Made by a program: the position numbers and the translations under genes. Of a stretch of DNA of 19,014 nt, positions 1 to 7,094 are shown in pieces. How positions within the stretch are numbered: the first letter of the stretch is position 1; each line of letters opens with the position of its first letter. A model generated the notes under the pieces. It had not been told where the DNA came from and searched no databases. It saw only the letters and a list, made by a program, of their open reading frames with translations. This DNA is from JBCBJX01 sp038522735 (GTDB lineage Bacteria; Pseudomonadota; Alphaproteobacteria; Caulobacterales; Parvularculaceae). The DNA lies in the NCBI GenBank assembly GCA_038522735.1, contig JBCBJX010000059.1, positions 1 through 19,014 of the forward strand, written 5' to 3'.

Positions 1-837
1 GCGTATGCGGACGTCCTCGACTACCGCTCGGCGATTTCAACGGCCCGGACCCGCGCGAACGTCGCCGCCGCCGGCCTCGACGTCGCCGTCGGCTCGGCGG
101 GCACGATCGCGTCGGAACTCATCGCCGCCCTCGGCGTCGGCGACGCGACGATCGTCGATCAGACGGCGAACGTGGCGCGCCGGGAGCTCGACAGCGTCTT
201 TGCAGGCCTCGGCGTCAATGTCGGCGGCCGGTACATCTTTTCAGGCGCGGACGTCTCCACGCCGCCCCTCGCCTCCGCCGATACGCTGATCGCCGATGTC
301 CAGGCGATCGCGCTCGCGGCGACCTCGGCTGCAGAGTTCCAGACCAATCTCGACCTTTACTTCGACGATCCCGCCGGCGGTTTCGCGACCAACATCTACC
401 TCGGCTCCCTCAATGATGCGTCGACGGTGGAAATTACCGAGGGCGAACGGATCAACGTGCAGCCGCGCGCCGACGATCCGGCGCTGAAATCCATGATGAA
501 GCAGCTCGCGGCCATTTCCGTGAAGGACGCCCTCGCCGGCCTCGGCGCGACGGAGCAGGCCGCCGCGCTGCAGACCGCCGCAGAAGGGCTGGTGGGCGCT
601 GAAGAACAGGTCATCCAGCTGCGCGCCGATCTCGGCTTCCAGCAAGAGCGTCTCGACTTCATGTCCACCCGGAACGAGTCCGAGGAAACGGCGATCTTCG
701 AAAGCCTGCAGGCGATCGTCGGTGTCGACGAATTCGAAGCGGCGACGCGTCTCGAAGTCACAGAAAACGTGCTCAACATCGCTTTCGAAGCGACGGCGCG
801 GCTCTCGCAACTCTCTCTGGTGAACTACATCCGATGA
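1..837 (+). CDS. flgL: Flagellar hook-filament junction protein FlgL (HAP3), C-terminal part
   Basis: The reading frame is open from the first base, so the gene starts left of the window and about 278 C-terminal residues are visible. FlgL joins hook (via FlgK) to filament and is exported to the cell surface. The visible part shows the flagellin/FlgL pattern: a helical stretch ending VARRELDSVFAGLGVNVGGRYIFSG (the N.....G.Y.FSG motif that opens the variable domain), a short central domain, and a C-terminal helical region with EEQVIQLRADLGFQQERLD and a terminal LSLVNYIR that would pack into the D0/D1 coiled coil. Its stop overlaps the flgI start (ATGA), so the two are probably translationally coupled. 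A flagellin paralogue is the alternative, but the short central domain and flgI context favour FlgL. Confidence 0.9.
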   Translation, partial: AYADVLDYRSAISTARTRANVAAAGLDVAVGSAGTIASELIAALGVGDATIVDQTANVARRELDSVFAGLGVNVGGRYIFSGADVSTPPLASADTLIADVQAIALAATSAAEFQTNLDLYFDDPAGGFATNIYLGSLNDASTVEITEGERINVQPRADDPALKSMMKQLAAISVKDALAGLGATEQAAALQTAAEGLVGAEEQVIQLRADLGFQQERLDFMSTRNESEETAIFESLQAIVGVDEFEAATRLEVTENVLNIAFEATARLSQLSLVNYIR

Positions 838-1937
838 CGGTTTTCAGACTTCTCGCTTTCCTCGCCGCACTCGCCGCGCCGTTCGCTGCGCATGCGAACG
901 AGGTGCGTATCAAGGATCTCGTGGAGATCGAGGGCGTGCGCGGGAACGACCTCGTGGGCTACGGCCTTGTCGTCGGCCTCGACGGCACCGGCGATACGAT
1001 CCGGAACTCGCCCTATACGGAAGAGGCGCTGTCGAACCTCCTCGAACGCCTCGGCGTCAACGTCCAGGGCGAAGATTTCCGCTCCCGGAACGTCGCCGCG
1101 GTTCTGGTGACGGCGACCCTGCCGGCTTTCGCGCACACGGGCGGCCGGATCGACGTCACCGTCTCCGCTCTCGGCGACGCCCAGAGCCTTCTCGGCGGTA
1201 CGCTCGTCATGACGCCGCTCAACGCCGCGGACGGAGAAATTTACGCCGTCGCGCAGGGAACCGTCATCGCCGGCGGTCTGCAGGCGGAGGGCGAAGCCGC
1301 GTCCGTCACCACCGGCGTTCCGACCTCCGCGCTCATCCCGTCGGGGGCCCGGATCGAACGGGAGATCGCCTTCGACTTCGGCGCAATGACCTCGATCACC
1401 CTCGATCTGCGCGATCAGGACTTCACCACCGCCTCGCGGATCGAAGCGCGCATCAACCGCGCCCTCGGCGGCTCCTCCGCGGTGATGCTCGATTCCGGCA
1501 CGGTCGAACTCGCCGTGCCGCAGAACCTGTCGCCGGCGCAGCTCATGAGCCGCATCGAGAACCTCACCGTGACGCCGGAGCAGAAGGCGCGCGTCGTCGT
1601 CGATCAGCGCTCGGGCACCATCGTCCTCGGTTCAAACGTCCGGATTTCGGAAGTTGCGGTGGCGCAGGGGTCTTTGACGATCCGCATCACCGAAACACCG
1701 CTCCCCTCGCAGCCGAACCCCTTCTCCGACACCGGCGAGACGATCGTCCTTCCCCGGACGACCATCGATATTGATCAGGGCGCCGACGCGCAGGTCGCGA
1801 TCGTCAATGAAAACGTGACGCTCGCCGATCTCGTCGCGGGACTCAACGCACTCGGCGTCGGCCCGCGGGAGATGATCGACATCCTGAAATCGATCAAGGC
1901 GGCCGGCGCCCTGCACGCCGACTTCATCGTTCAGTAG
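834..1937 (+). CDS. flgI: Flagellar P-ring protein FlgI
   Basis: FlgI polymerises in the periplasm around the distal rod to form the P ring, a bushing in the peptidoglycan layer. The 367-residue length is normal for the family. A Sec signal peptide fills residues 1-21 (hydrophobic core, cleavage after AHA). The mature protein opens VRIKDLVEIEGVRGNDLVGYGLVVGLDGTGD, the family signature, and ends with the conserved IDILKSIKAAGALHADFIVQ. The start codon lies inside the end of flgL (ATGA overlap), which fixes the start. It is the last gene of the hook/P-ring operon; the next gene faces it. Confidence 0.97.
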   Translation: MTVFRLLAFLAALAAPFAAHANEVRIKDLVEIEGVRGNDLVGYGLVVGLDGTGDTIRNSPYTEEALSNLLERLGVNVQGEDFRSRNVAAVLVTATLPAFAHTGGRIDVTVSALGDAQSLLGGTLVMTPLNAADGEIYAVAQGTVIAGGLQAEGEAASVTTGVPTSALIPSGARIEREIAFDFGAMTSITLDLRDQDFTTASRIEARINRALGGSSAVMLDSGTVELAVPQNLSPAQLMSRIENLTVTPEQKARVVVDQRSGTIVLGSNVRISEVAVAQGSLTIRITETPLPSQPNPFSDTGETIVLPRTTIDIDQGADAQVAIVNENVTLADLVAGLNALGVGPREMIDILKSIKAAGALHADFIVQ

Positions 1938-1940
1938 CGC

Positions 1941-1957
1941 AGGGCGAACCGCCTTTT
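1941..1957 (+). terminator. Short stem-loop with T run after flgI
   Basis: Just after the flgI stop, GGCG and CGCC pair around a 3-base AAC loop and are followed by TTTT. Two further weak pairs (G-U, A-U) extend the stem into the T run. It sits between convergent genes, where a terminator is expected, but the stem is short and efficiency is uncertain. Confidence 0.4.
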
Positions 1958-1960
1958 CAT

Positions 1961-2287
1961 CTAGCGCTTCGAGGCGAGCTTCACCTCGTCCTTCGCCCAC
2001 ATGGCGGTGAGCGACGGCTCGCCGATCTCATCGAGCAACTCGTCCATCAGCTCGGCCTTGCAGGTCTTCGCATCGGCGCGTTCGCTCAGCGACATGCGCG
2101 AGCGGACGCCGCACGCAGCTTCGACCTTGTTTTCCATCCGGCGGAGGACGCGCTTCATGCCCTGCTTTGTTTTCAGTTCGTAAGCGTAATACCCGAATTT
2201 GACGTCTGTGGTCGCCTGCGCGACGGCGCTTCCGGCGCCGATCGCCGCCGCGGCTACAACCGCAAGCGTTACTTTCATTCCTGTCAT
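1961..2287 (-). CDS. UrcA-family small secreted protein
   Basis: This 108-residue protein has an N-terminal Sec signal peptide (about residues 1-24, core VTLAVVAAAAIGAGSAVAQA). The mature part shows the UrcA pattern: a Y.YEL segment near the start, an alternating basic and hydrophobic helix, then AACG and a second Cys in AKTCKAEL. The two cysteines could form a disulfide in the periplasm. UrcA proteins are common in Sphingomonadales, Caulobacterales and relatives, and their function is not established. The start at 2287 is chosen because an AGGAG sits about 7 bases upstream; the longer reading from 2329 adds a non-signal-like charged tail, and an ATG nine bases downstream is possible. It is not a known flagellar gene. 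It lies alone, 256 bases beyond fliG and facing flgI. Confidence 0.72.
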   Translation of the reverse strand: MTGMKVTLAVVAAAAIGAGSAVAQATTDVKFGYYAYELKTKQGMKRVLRRMENKVEAACGVRSRMSLSERADAKTCKAELMDELLDEIGEPSLTAMWAKDEVKLASKR

Positions 2288-2543
2288 GACGGATCTCCTC
2301 TCTCTCTGTCCGACATCGCTATGACACATGAAACAGAGCCCGCCTCAACAGGCGGTCCGGGTGCGAAGGACCGCAGTTTACTACGGTCGTTATCGCCAAG
2401 CATCTGAAATTGCTGACTTTTTTCAGCGCATAAAACGCGCCGGGAGCGGAGTATTAGAATTCGGTCATGGACGGCTCGCCGCGCCGCGCGAACACCTCAT
2501 CGCTATCGCATCGCAACCGGTCGCCGGAGGCGGACCACCCCGA
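2288..2543. other. Non-coding spacer between fliG and the UrcA-like gene
   Basis: These 256 bases carry no convincing gene. They hold the Shine-Dalgarno region and presumably the promoter of the UrcA-like gene, and the downstream end of the fliF-fliG transcript. The part around 2375-2460 is clearly more AT-rich than the flanking genes. Structures include a hairpin chain at 2340-2388 and a small stem GCTGA/TCAGC at 2412-2427 around a T-rich loop, with an alternative pairing CTGAAA/TTTCAG at 2404-2426. No clear -35/-10 pair was recognised. Confidence 0.6.
2340..2388. promoter_or_regulatory. Chain of three overlapping, mutually exclusive hairpins
   Basis: Three perfect or near-perfect inverted repeats overlap end to end. 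CCGCCT (2340-2345) pairs with AGGCGG (2350-2355). GCGGTCC (2352-2358) pairs with GGACCGC (2368-2374). GACCG (2369-2373) pairs with CGGTC (2384-2388), extended by AGT/ACT across one C-A mismatch. Neighbouring hairpins share an arm and cannot form together. On the minus strand this would lie in the 5' leader of the UrcA-like mRNA or the 3' end of the fliG transcript. An attenuator-like switch or a composite terminator are both possible; there is no clean T run. Confidence 0.5.
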
Positions 2544-3617
2544 TCAGAGATAGTTCTCCGTGTCCTCGCCCTCGTCCATCTCTTTCAGCTTGAAATCGCC
2601 GCTGTCAACGAGATCGTTGATCGCCTTCAGCACCGTCGCGGACGCCGCTTCGGCTTCCGACATCTTCAGCGGCGGCAGCTTGTCGATGTCTTCGCGCATC
2701 TGGTCGGCGAGGCGTGTCGACATGTTGGCGAAGAAAAAGTCCGAGACGTGCGACATGCTCTGCATGGCGTATTTGATCGCCCGGAGGAACGTCGCCGACT
2801 CGACGGAGCGCATGATCGCAGCGACGGCCATCGGCGGCACCCGATCAGCGATATCGTTGAAGGTGAACATGGTCCGGCGCACTTCGTGGGCGAGTTCCGG
2901 GCGGTTCTCCTCCAGGAATTCCAGCGCCATCTCCCGGTGGGAGGCCGAGACGAAGTTCATGATCGAGCCGATCGTCTGGGACGGGCGGCGCATCACCCTG
3001 TTGCGGCGGACGGTCGTCAGGAAGTCGCGCATCAGGGATTCCGAGACGGTGCGGAGCACGTTGTTGTCGATGCTCGGCAGCTGCGAGAGGCGCGACACGA
3101 TCTTGCGTACGAGTTCCTGGTCGAACTGATCGAGGATGGCGGCGGCCTTTTCCGGCGTCAGCTTCGTCAGGATGAATGCGACCGTCTGCGGATGTTCCTT
3201 TGCAAGAAAAGCGGAAAGATCCTCCTCGCCGACATTGCCGAGCTTCTCCCAAATGTTCCGCCCGGAAGGGCCCTCGACATCCTCGATCATCCGGTCGACG
3301 GCGTCAGGCTTCAGAACGAGAGAGAGGAAGTTCCGCACCTCTTCAAGGCCGCCATGGAACTCCTCCGATCCATGATCGACCTCCGCGAGGAAGTCGGCGA
3401 TCGCCTGTTCAAGCGCAGGGCGAGGGATTTTTTTCAACTTCAGAAGCACGCCGGAGAAGGCGCGCAGATTGTTGTCGCCGATGCGCTCGATGACGGGCTG
3501 TGCGGCGTCCGAACCCAGCGCCGCTATGATGACGGCGGCCTTCTGCGGCTTCGTCAGCTCCTGGAGTTCGAGGGCGGTCGATCCTTCCGTGGTCTTGGCG
3601 GGAAGCGCGGCGGTCAT
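2544..3617 (-). CDS. fliG: Flagellar motor switch protein FliG
   Basis: FliG links the MS ring (FliF) to the C ring and receives torque from the stator. Length is 357 residues, close to the family norm. The N-terminal FliF-binding domain has LTKPQKAAVIIAALG (about 21-35); the middle domain carries the EHPQ motif at 141-144; the armadillo and C-terminal domains follow, with MFTFNDI at 250-256. The C-terminal torque helix is unusual: where most FliG proteins read DDRSIQ.LLREV, this one reads VPPMAVAAIMRSV (260-272). The ATG overlaps the fliP stop (ATGA), which fixes the start. It is the last gene of the fliF operon; in Caulobacter and many bacteria fliG follows fliF directly. Confidence 0.96.
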   Translation of the reverse strand: MTAALPAKTTEGSTALELQELTKPQKAAVIIAALGSDAAQPVIERIGDNNLRAFSGVLLKLKKIPRPALEQAIADFLAEVDHGSEEFHGGLEEVRNFLSLVLKPDAVDRMIEDVEGPSGRNIWEKLGNVGEEDLSAFLAKEHPQTVAFILTKLTPEKAAAILDQFDQELVRKIVSRLSQLPSIDNNVLRTVSESLMRDFLTTVRRNRVMRRPSQTIGSIMNFVSASHREMALEFLEENRPELAHEVRRTMFTFNDIADRVPPMAVAAIMRSVESATFLRAIKYAMQSMSHVSDFFFANMSTRLADQMREDIDKLPPLKMSEAEAASATVLKAINDLVDSGDFKLKEMDEGEDTENYL

Positions 3618-4381
3618 CCGGAATATCCTCTCACAAGGGCGCCGGCGAGGCTCGACCAGCCGTTCGCCATGACGAAAAAGGCGATCTTGAACGGCAGAGC
3701 GACGACGGCCGGCGGCACCATCATCATGCCCATCGCCATCAGGACGGAGGCGACGATCAGATCAATGATGAGAAAGGGCAGAAAGATGAGGAAGCCGATC
3801 TGGAAACCCCGCTCGATCTCGGAGAGCATGAAAGCGGGGGCGAGCACGGAGAACGCCTCGCGCGCGGCGGGGTCCGTCGCATCACGCATGGGCGCGGCCT
3901 CCAGAAGCGTCGTGACCACGCCGTCCGCCACCCGCGCCTGCATGAAATCCTGAAACGGTTTCGCGACGCGCTCCATCGCCTGCATCTCGGTGATGTCGTT
4001 GTCCATGAGCGGCTGCACGCCCGTCGCCCAGGCTTCGGTGAAAACCGGCTCCATCACGAAGTAGGTGAGAAAAATCGCGAGGCTGACGATCATCATGTTC
4101 GGCGGCGCCTGCTGCAGGCCGAGGGCCTGGCGCAGCATGGAAAGGACGATCACCATGAACGGGAAGCAGGTGACCATGATCGCGAGCCCCGGCGCGAGGC
4201 TGAGGACCGTGATCAGGAGAAAGAGCTGGATCGCCCGGCGACCGAGGCTGCCGTCCGCATCGCCTGCTTCCGCGAGAAGCCCCGCTACACCGCCTGCGTC
4301 CTGCGCCGCGGCCTCGGGGCCGAGGGCGAGAAGACCGGCGAAGAGCATCGCGGCGATTATCGTCCGGACCCAGCCCATCAT
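3614..4381 (-). CDS. fliP: Flagellar type III export gate protein FliP
   Basis: FliP forms, with FliQ and FliR, the export gate inside the MS ring. The 255 residues show a cleavable signal peptide (about 1-26, ending EAAAQ) and family-typical membrane segments: FLLITVLSLAPGLAIMVTC, a second around 92-112, and two in the C-terminal third (IGFLIFLPFLIIDLIVASVLMAMGM and VVALPFKIAFFVM). The motifs LSLAPG, RQALG.QQ.PPN and the FLIIDLIVAS.LM..GMMM.PP block are diagnostic. Two adjacent ATG codons open the gene (4381 and 4378); either may be used. It begins two bases after the fliN stop and ends overlapping fliG. fliQ and fliR are not beside it. Confidence 0.97.
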   Translation of the reverse strand: MMGWVRTIIAAMLFAGLLALGPEAAAQDAGGVAGLLAEAGDADGSLGRRAIQLFLLITVLSLAPGLAIMVTCFPFMVIVLSMLRQALGLQQAPPNMMIVSLAIFLTYFVMEPVFTEAWATGVQPLMDNDITEMQAMERVAKPFQDFMQARVADGVVTTLLEAAPMRDATDPAAREAFSVLAPAFMLSEIERGFQIGFLIFLPFLIIDLIVASVLMAMGMMMVPPAVVALPFKIAFFVMANGWSSLAGALVRGYSG

Positions 4382-4383
4382 GC

Positions 4384-4794
4384 TCAGCCGAGAACGCCGC
4401 CTTCGACGATTTCGGTGAGCCGCACGCCGAGGCGGCCGCCCTCTTCGGGCAATTCCTGCAGTTCGCCGCGGGCGATCACCCGGTCGCCGACAAAGATCTC
4501 CACCGGATCCTCCATGCGGCTGTCGAGGGGGATGAGGCTGTCCCGCTTCAGATCGAGAAGCGAGCCGATCATCGGTTTCGCACGGCCGACGCTGACGACC
4601 ACCTCAACCGGCACGTCGAAAATCGCGCGGCGACGGCTGACGCCGGGCGCCCCGCCTGCGGCGCCGAGCGTCGCCGGCTCGAAACTCTCCTCGGTCGCGG
4701 TCAGTTCGCCGCCGGCCTCGGGCGTCTCGCCGAGATCGGGCGGGGCGCTCTCCATCGCCGGAATGTCGTCGTCCGTATCTGTCGGATCGCTCAT
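4384..4794 (-). CDS. fliN: Flagellar motor switch protein FliN
   Basis: FliN forms the base of the C ring with FliM and docks the export ATPase complex through FliH. The first 50 or so of the 136 residues are acidic and probably disordered, as in many FliN proteins. The C-terminal SpoA domain (about 58-132) has the signature IFDVPVEVVVSVGRAKPMIGSLLDL..DS.IPLD.....PVEIFVGDRVIARGEL, ending with a short VRLTEIV strand. The start overlaps the stop of the FliH-like gene (ATGA). No fliM is in this window. Confidence 0.95.
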   Translation of the reverse strand: MSDPTDTDDDIPAMESAPPDLGETPEAGGELTATEESFEPATLGAAGGAPGVSRRRAIFDVPVEVVVSVGRAKPMIGSLLDLKRDSLIPLDSRMEDPVEIFVGDRVIARGELQELPEEGGRLGVRLTEIVEGGVLG

Positions 4795-5354
4795 GCCTCG
4801 GTCCTTTCCTCGGTCTGGTCGGCGCCTATGACGCGGTCGAGCGCGGCCGCGAGCGCGTCGAAATCGATATCGGCGCCGCCCCGCTCCCAGCGGACGGACG
4901 CTTGCGCGCCTGAAAATCTGGGCGCCGCATCGACGGAAACGCCCTCGATCGCCTGTAGTTCGACGCCGAGGCGCGCGGCGAGATCGTCAGACGTCTCGAC
5001 GACGATCCGTGCGGGCCCAGATTTTACGGCGGCCCGCACGATATCGCCGATCTCGGCCGCGAGACCGCGGCGGGCGAGGAAGGGGAGCGCGAGACGGATG
5101 ATGTCGGCCGCGACGCAAGCGGCGGCGTCCGCATGGGTCGCGCGGGCGGCGGCGAAGGCGCCGGCGGCTTCGGCGACGGCGTGGGCCGCCGCCTCGGCGG
5201 CGGTCATGTCTGCGAGGCGCGCTTCCTGGGCGGCCGCCTCGGCGTCGGCGTAGCCGATCTCGTAGCCGCGGCGTTCGGCGACGGTCAGCGCCTCGCTGCG
5301 ACGCCGTTCGTAGACGGCGCTCTGGTCGAAGGCTTCAAGGGCGATCGCTCCCAT
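4791..5354 (-). CDS. fliH: FliH-like flagellar export regulator (FlbE-type)
   Basis: This 187-residue protein lies between fliF and fliN, where alphaproteobacteria carry FliH (called FlbE in Caulobacter). FliH binds and restrains the export ATPase FliI and anchors it to FliN. The N-terminal half is an Ala/Glu-rich helix that begins SEALTVAERRGYEIGYADAEAAA (the repeat-like GY..G.A region before a long coiled coil). The C-terminal half has the FliH/NolV-type fold signature: DIIRLALPFLARRG, ARIVVETSDDLAARL and finally QASVRWERGGADIDFDALAAALD. Sequence is weakly conserved in this family, so the call leans on position as well. Start shares one base with the fliF stop (TGATG). Confidence 0.82.
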   Translation of the reverse strand: MGAIALEAFDQSAVYERRRSEALTVAERRGYEIGYADAEAAAQEARLADMTAAEAAAHAVAEAAGAFAAARATHADAAACVAADIIRLALPFLARRGLAAEIGDIVRAAVKSGPARIVVETSDDLAARLGVELQAIEGVSVDAAPRFSGAQASVRWERGGADIDFDALAAALDRVIGADQTEERTEA

Positions 5355-6943
5355 CAGGCGGCCCCCTCTTCTTCGGCCTCTTCAAGCCAGTTGCGGAGGA
5401 GGTTCGCCGTTTCATCCTCTCGCTGAGAGACGACGGTGCGCAGGAGCGAGACGGGGTCGAGACGCTCTTCCTCGACGGGCGCCGTCACCTCTTCGTTCGA
5501 AGTCGCCGGCAACGCGGCTTGGGGCGCGCCGGCAAGCTCCTCCGCGCTCAGCGCGTCCAGTTCTGCGGATGCGGGAGAACCGCCCGAAAGCACAGGCCGC
5601 ACGACGAAAAAGGCGAGCACGATCGCGACGACGGAGAGAACGGCGAGCTGCAGCAGCGTCGTCGCATTCGCGGAAAGCTGGCTCATGATCGGGTTCGCCG
5701 TCGCCTCGACGCCCGCCTTCGGGCCTTCCGCGAAGGGCATGCTTTCGACAGTGATCTTGTCGCCGCGAATATCGTTGTAGCCGACGGCGCTCGCGACGAG
5801 GTCGCGCAGCTGCTCCAGTTCTTCAGGGGTTCTCGGGCGGCGAGCGATCGTTCCGTCTTCAGCGGTTTCGACGATTTCATCGACCAGAACGGCGACGCTG
5901 ATGCGGCTGATGGAGCCGGGGATCTTGTCGCGTCGACGCTCGGTCTGGGAATAATCGTAGTTGTTCGTTTCCCGCGCCTCGGAGCGGGTCGAACGGGAGC
6001 CGTCGCCGGAGGCGGCGTCGCCGCCCGGAAGGTTGGAGGCGACGGAAACCGTTCCCGCGCGCCCCGTCGCGCTTTCGTCGATCGAGGACGTGTCTTGCGA
6101 AATAATGATGCGGCTTTCCGGATCGACGATCGTTTCGGCGACCGTCTCGCGCTCCATGTCGAGTTCGAGGGCGAGGTTGACGCGCACCGCGCCCATGCCG
6201 ACGCGCGCTTCGAGCATTTCAATGAGATCGCGCCGCATGCGCTCCTCGCGCTCGCCGCGCTCGCCCGCCATCGCCGCGGACGGGCGGTTTTCGCCAGGTG
6301 CGAGAACGACGCCGCCTCTGCTGTCGATCACCGCGACATTGTCCGGCTCCAGACCTTCCACGGCGAGGGCGACGACATAGCGAACGGCGAGCGCCTGCCG
6401 CGGGCTGAGGGAGCCGGCGTTCGTCGTCACGGTGACGGAGGCTTTCACCTCGCCGCCGGCGCGCCCGAACGCGGTGCGCCCGGGGTTGGCGAGGTGGACC
6501 CGGGCGGATTTGACGCCCGGGGTTGAAAGGATCGTGCGCGCCAGCTCGCCTTCCTTGGCGCGCCAGTAAGCGGCGTCGAACATCTGGGTCGTCGTGCCGA
6601 AGCTCGACAGCCCGTCGAGGAGTTCGTATCCCGCCTGGCCCTGCCGGGGCAGACCGTCTTTTGCAAGCTCCATCCGTACACGGTCGCGATCAGGCGACGC
6701 GACGTAGATGCTTTGCCCACGGACTTCGTGAGCGACGTTCATGCCGTCGAGGGCGGAGACCACCTCGCCCGCGGCCTGACCGTCGAGCCCCGCATAGAGG
6801 AGCGCGTAGCTCGGCCGGGTCGCAAGGCTGGCGACGCCCGCAACGGCGAGCGCCGTCGCGACGGTCGCCGCGACGAGCCAGATCCGTTTTGAAAGGCTGA
6901 GAGCCTCCCAGGTCGCAATTAACGACTGCACCTTACCGCTCAC
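5354..6943 (-). CDS. fliF: Flagellar MS-ring protein FliF
   Basis: FliF builds the MS ring in the inner membrane, the foundation of the basal body. At 529 residues it is of normal length. Visible parts: membrane segment 1 at about 21-42; ring-building motifs and the YscJ-like domain (YALLYAGLDGQAAGEVVSAL; KEGELARTILSTPGVKSARVHLA); a Ser/Gly-rich loop near 290-330; membrane segment 2 at about 431-448; and an acidic C-terminal tail (LLRTVVSQREDETANLLRNWLEEAEEE) that binds FliG. The start is a GTG with AGAAGG directly against it, which is too close for ideal initiation; another GTG at codon 5 (6931) lies 12 bases from that motif. No upstream in-frame ATG was found. First gene of the operon. Confidence 0.96.
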   Translation of the reverse strand: MSGKVQSLIATWEALSLSKRIWLVAATVATALAVAGVASLATRPSYALLYAGLDGQAAGEVVSALDGMNVAHEVRGQSIYVASPDRDRVRMELAKDGLPRQGQAGYELLDGLSSFGTTTQMFDAAYWRAKEGELARTILSTPGVKSARVHLANPGRTAFGRAGGEVKASVTVTTNAGSLSPRQALAVRYVVALAVEGLEPDNVAVIDSRGGVVLAPGENRPSAAMAGERGEREERMRRDLIEMLEARVGMGAVRVNLALELDMERETVAETIVDPESRIIISQDTSSIDESATGRAGTVSVASNLPGGDAASGDGSRSTRSEARETNNYDYSQTERRRDKIPGSISRISVAVLVDEIVETAEDGTIARRPRTPEELEQLRDLVASAVGYNDIRGDKITVESMPFAEGPKAGVEATANPIMSQLSANATTLLQLAVLSVVAIVLAFFVVRPVLSGGSPASAELDALSAEELAGAPQAALPATSNEEVTAPVEEERLDPVSLLRTVVSQREDETANLLRNWLEEAEEEGAA

Positions 6944-7094
6944 CCTTCTGGCGCCTGACGGATGCGAATGCGCGCGGAGCTTCTCTCCGCGGATCGATGG
7001 GGAGATTCAGGGATTTAGCCTTAACATTGGGTTTACGGATCGTGCGCATAGTCCGCTTCGAACGCCGCCGGCGAAACCGCGGACGAAAGAGCGC
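6944..7094. promoter_or_regulatory. Divergent promoter region between fliF and fliL
   Basis: These 151 bases separate two operons that point apart, so both promoters must lie here or just inside the genes. A pocket around 7010-7040 is AT-rich against very GC-rich flanks and contains the CtrA-like box at 7021-7036. No convincing sigma-54 (GG-N10-GC) or sigma-28 (GCCGATAA) element was found. Confidence 0.6.
7021..7036 (+). promoter_or_regulatory. Candidate CtrA binding site, fliF/fliL region
   Basis: TTAA-CATTGGG-TTTAC matches the CtrA consensus TTAA-N7-TTAAC at 8 of 9 fixed positions. It lies 58 bases before the fliL start and 77 bases from the fliF start. CtrA directly controls early flagellar promoters in Caulobacter and motility in Rhodobacterales; binding here is inferred. 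Confidence 0.5.

Noticed and set aside
2467..2553. Possible 28-codon ORF on the plus strand near the fliG end
   Set aside because: No ribosome site, Arg/Ser-rich, and it overlaps the fliG 3' end.
2328..3953. Open frame of 541 codons on the plus strand, opposite fliG and fliP
   Set aside because: It lies antisense to two certain genes, and its translation is Arg/His/Asp-rich low-quality sequence with no domain. Long antisense frames are common in GC-rich genes.
5519..6526. Open frame of 335 codons opposite fliF
   Set aside because: Antisense to a certain gene, with Arg/Gly/Ala-rich shadow composition and no motif.
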